Assembly (NCBI RefSeq): GCF_910596095.1
Contig: NC_056550.1
Location: 13,503,501 to 13,567,500 of the forward strand
DNA: 64,000 nucleotides
Source: Thunnus maccoyii
Taxonomy: Eukaryota; Chordata; Actinopteri; Scombriformes; Scombridae
Direction: 5' to 3'
The notes below the pieces were generated by a model. That model saw only the letters and a program-made list of their open reading frames with translations. It was not told the origin of the DNA and did not search any database. The position numbers were made by a program, and so were the translations under genes. Within the stretch, counting starts at the first letter, position 1. Every line of letters begins with the position of its first letter. Shown piece after piece: positions 26,473 through 38,300 of the stretch.

Positions 26473-27500
26473 CGCCCTGTGGCGACTGCATCATCGTCAG
26501 GGAGGTCTGCTGACAAGCAGGGCCTTATCCGCAGCCTTAAGCATTTCCCAACGACCTGTGTGTGTGTGTATGCGCTTATGTATATCAGCATCTGTGTGTG
26601 TGTTACTGTCTTTCAGCATGCTTTTGTGTGTGTCCGTGTGTCTGTGTATCTGTCTGTCACTCTGGTTCACAGCTAGTAAAACACAGTGGCTCAAGAACTC
26701 AGGGTGCTCTGATACTCAAAAATTAAATGTGCAAAATACTTATACACACTTTAGCAATGTAAATATATTGCTAAAGTACGAAGTGCGAAGTACAATAACA
26801 ATAAAACTTTGAATGAGCTTAACAACAAACAAATCAACCTACAAGTGAGCACTGACTGAGTATAAGAACTAGATGTCAAATCCAATGGACTTTTCTTTTT
26901 GGGGTTTTTAGTTTACACAAAGGGATAAACAGCCAAAACTTTGAGTGAGCAGCATTGAAAACAAGGGAGCAAAGGGAGCATTACTGCTCATTTGAAAACA
27001 ACAACTTAATTTCAACTTAATGAGTCCTCAAAACACTGACATTACGCTCATGTTGCTGACCTCGTTTAGTCATTTGTTCCCCACAGAAGTGTACATTTAC
27101 TGGCACAAACAATTATACTCTCTAGACTGTCATCTGTGTTGACACGCATATACCTATACCCAAGAACACAAGCAACCACCATGCGCTGTCAAAATGTGTA
27201 TTCTGTCTCATTGCATGTCAACTGTCTGTGGGGTGAATACCACAGACACAACACACAGTCCCTCACATGGCATGTTTATGCCTTCACATACAGTCTACAA
27301 TCTATGTGTGTAAGCCGAGTGTGTGCGTGTGTGTGTGTGTGTCCGTGCTTCAGCCCCCCTCCTCTCTCCCTCTTCTCTTTGTGCTGATGCTGCAGAAAAG
27401 TTTGCTCTTCCCACTGGGAGAAGATGCCTCAGTGGTGAGACTCAGCCACATCTTCAGCCTGCGTGCCAATACTGTGCAATAGCTATGAGCACACACACAG

Positions 27501-27579
<79 letters not shown>

Positions 27580-30500
27580 AATGTACATACATGTTCCCAT
27601 CCACTTGTTTTTATGCACATTTTGCAATTGCAAAAAAACCCTTAGTGGAAACATCAGAAAACACAGGAAATGTGATATAAATAATGAATATATTGCAAAA
27701 ATGTTCTTATGCTTGGCTATCAATGATACTGTAGTAGACACAGCATTGATGACGCAGACACACACACACACACAAAAACACAGACACATTCACACAGAAA
27801 AAAGCACTTGCACCAAGATGCAGATGTCTTTCATTCTTAATAAGACACTTTTTCATCCATCTGTCTCTAATTTTATCTTTACGACCAACTCTGCAATATG
27901 CTGTTTACCTGCTATCAGTTATTATCTGAACTGGAAACACTACCTCCTCTGCCCTCAGCATTACCACATCCGTCTGAACGTCAATGACACTGACTTATGT
28001 AACACTTCATAGGAACAGTGACTAATTAAATAGAAGCTGGTGAAGGCACTGCATGACTTTGTCAATGTCCTACTTTGGGTGGAAGACAGAAACAAAGACA
28101 TGTATCAAAGTCTTATAGATACAGTGAATGGATGGGCTAAATATATGTATGTACTACAGTATATATAAATGTAAAGATAAATGGACAGATGTACTGTACG
28201 TACAGATGAAAATTACAAGGGCACAGTCTACTTACTGGGACTGGTGATGCCAGATCCCTCTCTTTCTGTCCTCCTCAGTCGAGCGCTGGACGATCTTGCT
28301 GTAAATGGGGACAAACAGAGGGACAAATGAGTAAAACCTCCTGAAAAGTCAAGAAAAATTAAACTGCAATCAGCAAATGTAGCTTTAAATGACACATTCA
28401 AGTGCATTCAAATAGCCCTTGAGCAACACCTGCTGCCAATTCAGAGTTGGATAGGAGTATCAGCTAAATCCTAACAATGCAACATATCATGCACAAGCAC
28501 CAAGTGGAAAATAGTTACTTCACATTCTCCTTGACTCCATAGAATAATCTACAGTTTACATTTGGAAAAACAAAGTGAACCGATGTTAGAAAGATCGCTA
28601 TCATTGGCTGACCATGAAGAAACTGACATTTGGCTATAGAGGGAAAACCTTGTTTTTCTAAACTTCATTTGTGGTTTGTTTCTATTTTTATGATTGTGTG
28701 AATGATACAGAAATAGCTCAAACCAAACTTGCAAGTAGAACAAACTGCATGAAGTATCATGGTAATAAAACTGAATGGCGCAGTGTGACAACTATGCTTT
28801 TTGTTTTGCTTTCACATCAGTACAGTCAAACTGTGCTGACGGAGAACCCTTCAGGTAATGATACATTTGTCGAAGGGGAAACTCTGAGAGAAAAAACAAG
28901 GCAGAGACAAGGAAACATTAATAAGTACTAGCAGGTAAGTTAAAACAACAACTGCAAGCACTAATCACAGTGACAGCCAACCTGAAAGTGTAAAACTATT
29001 TGAACTCTGAATGAAAAATGTTGAGAACAAGCTCAGGTTATCTTGTAATATTGATTGCTCTCTTCAAAGGAGTGACAATTTGCAGAAACAACTGACAGTA
29101 ACTCACACTATTTTGTTGTCAGTTACCTGATATTGCTATAGTTACACACGAGTGACCTGGTCAGGGTTCAGCCAGGTATTACATGACACCAGCAGGGGAT
29201 TGCTCCTTCCTCTTGGCTGATGGTCTACTCTACTCCCTGAAACTGTGGTGGAATGCTCCGGGAAATCTCTCATTGATTGTCTGTAGAGTGTGTGTGTGTG
29301 CGTCTGTCTGTGTGTGAATATGTGCATTCAGTTCTGCTGAATCATCAGACATTGCACGCGGAGGGAGGGGGGTGGGGGGGGGGGGGGGGGGGGGGGTGAC
29401 TAAACAGGGAAACAAATGTTGTGTCTATTCAGATGGGTAATTCAGCTCCATAAGAAAAATGGCGTCTATTTTCAGTATTAATTAAAGTATCAATGCTATA
29501 CTGTAATAGTTACAGCCAAGACTAAAAGTGCTATCCTTGATGTTTGTTTTTGAATCATGTGTGTAATGCATTTTATGTAAATATGTACTATTGAATAAAT
29601 TCAATCAATCAATCAAACTAACCATAACTCCGGTGAGAGATCTTAATCTAAAAATCAGTCTACTATTGTAAACTTCTACTCACTACTTCTATTTTCTCAA
29701 TAATAGTACTTGATAAAACAATGAAGTGATTAACTTTGTGGTAACTGTTCCTGGAACAGGTGAAAGCAGGATAACAACATTTTTCTCAACAACAACACAC
29801 CCTACCAATCAACCACACACACACACACACACACACACGTTCTTCTTCTTTCTCCACTTCCCCCGTCCTCTCTTCCTCTCCTACGTCTACCCACTCGGTG
29901 CTGTACAGATGATGTAAGTTCATTCGGTGGCTGGTGAGTCAGCTGTCCCTTATTGTTTTTAAGGTTGTTAGAAGTACTTCCTACCACAAATCAGTGTTCG
30001 ACATGACATTCATTTTCTGTAAATAATGTCAGTAGGCATGGCGGTTGTCTGCCTGTGTTGTCACTGGTTTCAACACAAAGACGGATGGTCAGAAGGAATG
30101 GGAGTGAATGTCTCAGTGTATGACTGGCGGATGTGAATAAAGCCTCTGTAATGTGTCTGTGTGTGTGTGTAAGTAAGAGAGAGAGACACACTGGACGGTG
30201 AAAGTTTACTGAACTACTGTAAGCGATGATGAAATATGCGGCCTTTCGGTAAATTTAGCAACACATTCCCTGTAATACCTCCCTGTGTATTATAATACAT
30301 AACAGCTTGCTTTTCACCAAATATATTACAAATATTGGTGCTATACATAAATATTGACTTCATAATGTGCATCACACATTAAATCAAAACATGCATCGAT
30401 GTGTATTTAAGCATTAGCTCATTTCTTCTTCCCTGGTCCAAACACAGACACAAACACCCCTCTGCAGGGTTTGCAGGAGGAAAGACCGTTAATAAAACAC

Positions 30501-33500
30501 AAAGTGGCAGAAGTGGCTGGATGTTTTGATAAGTGGAGAAACTCGTTATTTTGAATTTATGTCATGCAAAGATAAGAATATAATTATAAAATGAACACTC
30601 AGCACAGTTGTGCCAAGGTCAGAATAACCTGTTCACAGCACCAAACTAAACAAAGCACCTTGTCAAAGCACTGAAACAGAAAACATGTACATGTCAAAGT
30701 AATAGAAAAAGTCCCTTTCTTGTTGAGAATGTCTGAACTCTTAAAATCAACTATATGGGCCGCAAATAAAACTGATTAAACAGTAACACTTCATTTTAAG
30801 TCCCTCTTTTCAGTATTTATAAGCAGTATATAAACATGGTTTATAACACACTATAATGCTGCAAGCAGATAGAAGATGTTTATTAATGTACAGCATTTGT
30901 CAGTTGTAACTTCTCCTATGAAGACATATTTTATATGATCATAACTGTTTTACTATACTGTCATTCATTACCCATTTATGCACCAGCATCTGGTTATGGA
31001 TGGCCAGTGGAGGAAGTATCTGAAGAGTATATCTGCTAACAACTATAGTACATTATAGTGTGCTAAAAACCTAATAGTTTATATGCTTAGTAGGGGGACT
31101 TACTGTAAGGTGAATTAAAGACACTTGTGCTATGTAGTATCAGTTTCTGTCTGACTACCTCTTGAAAGTAATGTAAAAGTAATGAGTAATGTAATTATTT
31201 CTTACTAGGTCATTTTGAGTCACTTCCTGAGTAGGGCAGCATGTATCATAAAACAGGAGGTTTTTTTGGTTTCTTTAGTTACTGTATTCTGTAATTTGTG
31301 TTCTATACTGTACACAAAACATTTATGCACATCTGCAAATCTGGGAGTGGGATCCCTCCTCTGTTGTTTTTCCTGAGGTTTCTTCCATTTTTCCCCCTGT
31401 TAAAGGTTTTTTTTTTTAAGGGAGTTTTTCCTTCTTCGAATGAGAGTCTAAGAACAGAGGATGTTGTATTGCTGTACAGACTGTAAAGCCCCCTGAGGCA
31501 AATTTGTGATTTGTGACATTGGGCTTTACAAATAAAATGGACTTGACTTGACTAGTTAGCTCTGACTCCAAATTCTTCCATCAAAGTTAATAGAAAGTGT
31601 TTTATAGTAAATGTTAATCTAGAGTTGATGTAAATGTCAGTGACAGAGCTGCTTCTGGCTTCAGAGAGGAAGTTGAGACTGTTTAAATCACTAACTGGGA
31701 GTTCAGACTGTCAAGGGTATTAAAGTAACTGCCACGAGCTATGAACACCTTTAGTCTATTATGTGAGTGTGTGTGTGTTCATATATATGTTTGTTTCAGA
31801 GGTTTAAGTGTATGCACAATGACAGAACTAATAAGAGCCAGCCAAGTCTATCAAGCCTTGCAGCCAAAAAGCATGTCTGTACCTATTTACTCTTCCTGCT
31901 GGGAATACAGTCTGTTTGGTGTGTGTGTGTGTGTTCACCTCACCTCTACAGAGAGGTGAGGTGAACACACACACGCACACCACACATGCCCTTGCAGCAC
32001 AAAGTGGTTCAAACAGACCAAGCAAAGTTTACCATTGCAACAAAGTAGCGCACCACAGAATCTGTAACAACACCACATAGTTGTGTTGATAAGATGATAT
32101 TTGGTATTGAAGTGATATAATTCAACATTGACAGTAGCTGTTTGAGGGCAAAGTACTGACACACATAAAGCAAATATGCATTAGCCAATCACAGTGAGCT
32201 TGGACACAAACTAAAAGAGTGACACCTGCAAAGTTAAACTGTATGTTGGCACAAAGGTGTGTGTGTGTGTGTGTGTATGTGTGTGTCTGTGGCTGCACTC
32301 ACCTGCTCAGTCTTGCCTTGGGCCACAGGAACACACACACACACATACAAACACACACAGAGCATGTATCGCTCCTTCAACACTATGATCCATGTCTCTT
32401 TTCCCTTCAAGGGGTTTGTAATCTTCTGAGGTCATATTTACCTTATGACACTGCTATGTGCAATAGAGGTCATTGCACACACATGATACATGAAAAGAAT
32501 GGAAACAGTGTTTATGCTTATGGGAAAAAAAATTACTTTGAGCAATGCTGCAAGTCATATTATGGACCTGAGTAAATGAATGGCTGCTTGTGTATTTGCT
32601 GTGGGCCTCAACTGATTGATGTCAATTGCAGTGCTTGGTGAAGCTAAGTGTGTGTATGTGTGTGTGTGTGTGTAACATGACCAGTCAAGTGCATGGCTAT
32701 GCCTGGACAAACATGTCAACTGATTAGTTATTGGTCTCAGATGACTAGAGAAGGTAAACAGAAGGGAGAGGGGTGCAACACTTAAACGTACTTGAGACAC
32801 AAGAGCAATCACACACACACATGAATGAAGGCTTGCGAACAGACAGGCACACATATATTGGTGGAGTGATTTACAGAACACACACTATAATGCATTCTCT
32901 ATCTCTTTCGAACACCCAACTACCTGAGATTCTTGTGTTTGAAAAAGGAGGCTGCTCTGTCCTAATGTGAACAGGAGAACAGAGGAGGCGAAGGATCCGT
33001 CCACTTCAACTTCTTTCATTCTTCCACTCTTATTTGCTGTGCCTCATCTCCTTCCATCCTTCCCTTTAGGGCTAGGTGGTGTTTCAATTAAAACATTAAT
33101 CAGTTGTGACGCATAAAGTTACAACATTGTGATGTGAGAGGTGTGTTTTTTAACCTTATTAATAGGTGCAGCTGTCTTCTCATTCTGCACACAGACATAG
33201 GGCTGTCACTGAAAACTATTTTTTACATTTACTGGTTAACTGACCTAAAGTCAGATACCACTCTCACTTGCCTTTTCGGTGCATTTATAAAAAGTTGTTG
33301 TGTGTTTGTTAGCCACAGACTGAACAGAATGTAATGTATTTCTATGTCATTTTTTTCTACGGTATTGAATTCAATACATTGGCCAAAACAGACATTCTTG
33401 TCTGGTTGTTTTATCCATAAACAATTTCTCAATTGATTTTCCAGCAATTTCACTATATTACGATATTGCAATATAAAATTTCATACACAGTGAGGATTAT

Positions 33501-36500
33501 ATCAATGTCACCCACCCCTACTGGCTGGTTGTGACTACCCTCTACTGGAATTTTGAGGTGCGCAACCGTATTTTATCAATGTCTGCTCCACATGAAGCTC
33601 CAATGTATGCTGACAAATTATATAGAAATCTATAAAAATTCATCATTATATCATGGAAAGTCATTAGAAATCTACAGCAGTATGCTTAAGATTGAAACTT
33701 AAAATTCAGGTGTAACAACAACTGTGAGTTTAGGGGCATAAAAAAACACATTTTCCAAGTTCTAATTACATGTCCTTGTGTTCATTGCTCATTTATTCCT
33801 TGTTATATGTTAAAATCTGCAAAAAAAATCACCTTTTTTGAATATCGAAATCCTTACAGTCCTCCAAAGCTCCTTTTCTCTCTACATACCCCCTTGTATT
33901 TGTTAAACTACGCCCACTTTTGTGCAATCCAGTCAAATCTGAAGGGTCCCTCTCATAACTATACCCTGCCTACATATTCCATTTCACTCAGAAATATGTC
34001 ACATTACAGAAGATGAAGAGGCTCTAACGTCACCGTTTCACTATGACTTTATTTTTTATCTAGTTAAGGTATTTATCACATATTGCAAGATTTAGGCAAA
34101 ATCAGGATGTGGTGAGGCTCAATCCCTCCTCTGTCTCTCTGCTCACTCATCTGTTCCATTGTGTTTTTATGGCCCTCATTACACATGTTAAGGGTATGCT
34201 GGAAACACAGCATTTCACAACTCTGCCTGTGAAAGAGCCGGGAGCGGATGGAGAGACAGAGAGTCAGTAAAAAAAAAAAAAAGAAAGAAAGAAAACAAGA
34301 CAGGCTGAATGGCCAGACAACCATTTTTCAAGATTGTTTTTACAGCCCAGATAAGACCTTTACCTGGATGCATTCTTAATGAGTACAGACCACACCAACC
34401 GCACACACACAACAACTGGCTCATAGTCATGGAAACCTGACCCTGAACTGCACTCCTCCCAAATGAATAGCCGTTGTTCTGGCGCCAAAGGAATAAACTG
34501 GCAACACCTCTTCCTACCTCTGCACTTTCAACACAAACGTATTCCTCACTCACCACACTCACTGAAGACCAGCACCGCTTTGCCAAACACACAGTCACCT
34601 TTCTGCACTCTTCACAATGCATACACAAGCCCACATCATCTAAAGGGTTAGACAGGATACCAGGGCAGTCAATAAAACAATACTGGTGTGGCAGATAAGG
34701 ATCGGCCTTCCTCCTTGCGAGGCTGTTAAAACACCATGGAGTCAGTTAAATAGTCCATAGAGCTTTATGGGTTGAAACCTCCCCCAGGAAACATGTAGTT
34801 ACTGTATGTCACAGGTGAATAACTGAATGAGTGCTTGTATGCATGTGCATGTTCAGAAATGTGAGAGAGAGAGATAGCGAGAAAGAGATGAACCAAGATT
34901 TTTAAGGGTATTAGCATCTGTGTGTTTACAGGGATTTCCATGTTTGCATAAAGGACATAAGACAATGAAACTAATGACCTCTTTCCACTAAAGCAGAGTG
35001 CATAGTGTGAGCAATAGATGATATTAAAAATACTGTGCGTCAACGTAATAAAATATATGATTATTGCTCGTATCTAATCACTTTTGCAATACTGTTCCTG
35101 AACTATCATGTGTAATAAATAATCAAATTGAAAATAAAATTACGCCAAAAAGTACGCCACCATCTGTTAAGTTCAGCCAGTGGTGATAATGCTCAGCCAA
35201 CTTCCAGGTATTTATAATGTTGTAAACAGTGGTTGCCTTGGATACTTCTTTTCTATAAATGACATGCAGAGTCTGTATACAGACAACAGCAAGGCTCATT
35301 TGCAGCTAACAAGCATGATCTTGCTACTTCAGAAGGGCTATCTCCACTCAAATACGCTTTCTGAGCAGATATGAATCACTTACACTTAAACTGAGCGCTA
35401 GTTGCAATAAAATATTTATTCATGTCACGACAGGACAAGGTTGTTCCTGCCAAACAGTGGAGCTGCTAAAATCTCATGTTTGGGTTTTATGACTTACAGA
35501 AAACAGTATGCAACAGGGATTTTTTGCTTCTTATGGACTGATTTCCTTCTAGATTAGTGGTGAAATATGTGTAATCAAATCTGTATGTTAATCAAACAAT
35601 GGCAACTTAAAAATTTGAAGTATTTTAATGAATACCGCTATTTGAAATGCCCAAAATAATGTCTGCCTTTGCATGCACTTCATCATTCTAATACCCACAT
35701 CTAAATGTCAGTGCACATGTTCCACCACACATCATAACCTCCCATTATCTTTTTACAGGCTCTCTCTTGGCCTCAGGCATACAATACAGTACAGGCAGTC
35801 TGTTGTATCAATTGACACCCCCAGCAGCAGACGCATCAGCAGCAGCAGCAGCAGCAGCCAGCATCACAGAGCTGCATTCTTGGCTGCAGATAATAAACAC
35901 AGAGCAGAGTGGACACTTCAGAGCAGGCTCCACGCGGCTGAGAGGGGAGGACCATGCACAGCAGAGACAAGACATAGACTGTAGGTCTCCAGTGCTCAGG
36001 GGAGTATTCCAGATATATCAGATATATCAGTGTAGTGTTGTACAACGTGGTGAAGTTATGGATATGTTTATATAAGCCTATGGCTATCTCCAAAGGAAGG
36101 CATGTTAGGCAACTGGCCAAATTAATCAAATAAATTCAAAACCAGTTGTGACAAACATTTAGGAAGGGGAATACTACTTCATAAAATACACATTTTGGTA
36201 TTTAAAGTATAAAGTAATGTCCCAAACTCAAACCTGTAGCTCTATTAACACCACTATTTTAGATCATACCAACCAGAGCACTGTATGTGCATGTCCACGT
36301 GTTCTAATACCTTATTAGTCCATTATTCACAGGCTTCTAGGAAGCCAAATTGAGGGTTAGGCCATCCTCGGCATGCTCTGCTAGATGACAGGGCAAATAT
36401 GTCTCAACACAGTTTATAGCTCGGCTTTCAAGTTGCCATCTAACAATAGCTTTAGGCTCCGAATCAAAGCCTTGCTGACTCTCCAGTATAAACAGGCTAA

Positions 36501-36635
36501 AAACCGTAATGCGGCGCAGAGTGAGGCATTTTTCACACAGGTACAAGTAGTGGAATTAGGTGTGTATGTGTGTGTTCTGAGTAGGACATAAAAGGAGGAC
36601 ATACCAGGAGGAGTGTACTTGGAAAATAATCACTC

Positions 36636-36709
<74 letters not shown>

Positions 36710-37060
36710 TTGTGTGTGTGTGCGTTGGAGTGGGCTGTTATTCATACAGGTTACTCATTGATCCAGACGACTTGAGGGAGTGGTGTACAAGGCAGGGATT
36801 GGCTCCATGAGTAGGGCTCAGCAGAGAGGGGTTGCATGAGTGAACACAGACACACATACATGCTGAGACCCCCCCCTCCACACACACACACACACACATC
36901 TCTGATGCTTGTCTAAACACCTCTACGCATTAGAGAGGAGTGCCTTTGACAAAACACACACACCTACACATCAAACTACACACACACACTTTGTTATTAA
37001 GACTATTCCCCGAGTGGAGCTCTGACAAAGAATGTGACAGCTCCACACACGGAGAGGGAG

Positions 37061-37096
<36 letters not shown>

Positions 37097-38214
37097 AGGA
37101 GGTAAGGTGGCATGACTCAACATGCGTTTGGCTCCGATGGAAAACCGTTGGCCGCTCCACCGCACAAAGACTCTGGAAAGAAGAGCCGGGAAAGCATTCC
37201 GCGGGATAGGGTTGTGTACACTGGACTGAGCTGGAGCTTATAGAGGGAGAAAGAGGGGGGAGGAGGGCAAAGAGGATCAGAAGAAGATGGAAGTGAGAGT
37301 AAGCAGTGCTGCAAAAAAGGGGGTCATGGGAAAGAGATGAAGGGGGAAGGAAGAGGAGGAGATGAGAGATAAATGAAGTATCTCAAGTATCAATGAGGGC
37401 GTACACAATTAGTGTTGGTTTGATTGTGAGTGACAAGACAGCCCTAGTGGTTAGTAAGACTATCATTCAACATAAAAATCATTGGTTCAACCCTCAAAGC
37501 ACTCATAGTGTCTTTGAGCAGGCAGCCAGTATACCACCAGTCTTCCAGAGAGTTCTGCTGAGCTGTGAGCTGTCTCATTCCCACTCATCATAACCTCCAC
37601 ATCTTATAAGACAGCTGATATTTCACAATAACCACAATCAGATCCAGCCGGCACTAAAGTAAACTGAAGCATGTAAGTACATTGAGCTTATGTAGATTTG
37701 ATGCAGATGCATAACTGGAGTCATTCTTCAGGGTATTAGTGGGTAGGAGTGAATGAACTGCTTCATAAAACTGCCAATCCAAACAGATTAAAAGGCTAAC
37801 TGTGTTATGATTGTAAACTGTAATATTTTGCTGTTTCTGCTCCACCAACTGTAAATGAATCCTGCACAACATGTGTGAACTGCTTTCTGTGTTTTAGTGT
37901 CACTCAAGAGGAAAACAACGTCAGCAGGCCACAAGTGGTGCATTTAACTGTCTGCTTTGTTACATTCCTCAGAGGTTAAAAAACTCACTTTTTCCCTGAC
38001 GGCTTTTATGAATCAGAGCTCAGCTTTCTGCGCCACCTTTCTGTCATGATGTCATATATGTGTAAGGCTACACTCAGAGATCAACTGACCTCTGAGATCC
38101 TGTGTGGGCCTTTTGCAATGAAGAGCAGTTTAATCTGTCAGTGTTGATGCTGTTAAACATTTACATGAATTTGTGCCAATTCCTTCTCATTCTCTTCCTC
38201 CCCCTCTCTCTCTG

Positions 38215-38300
<86 letters not shown>

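Larger units (their letters stand above)
24491..28235. other. Septin 9 intronic stretch with v3 promoter region
   Basis: No exon other than those listed was recognised. The first 300 nt upstream of 24490 are almost entirely pyrimidine-rich on the plus strand. The interval is crowded with CA/GT arrays (26074-26184, 26262-26290, 26410-26475, 27323-27344, 27490-27577), whose Cys/Val or His/Thr reading frames are not genes. Confidence 0.6.

Noticed and set aside
26070..26812. Several open frames of 60-180 codons
   Set aside because: They are made mostly of GT/AC array translation, with no domain or splice support.
35820..35860. CAG-rich stretch that could encode polyglutamine or polyserine
   Set aside because: Overlapping frames on both strands cross it, none with gene-like flanks.
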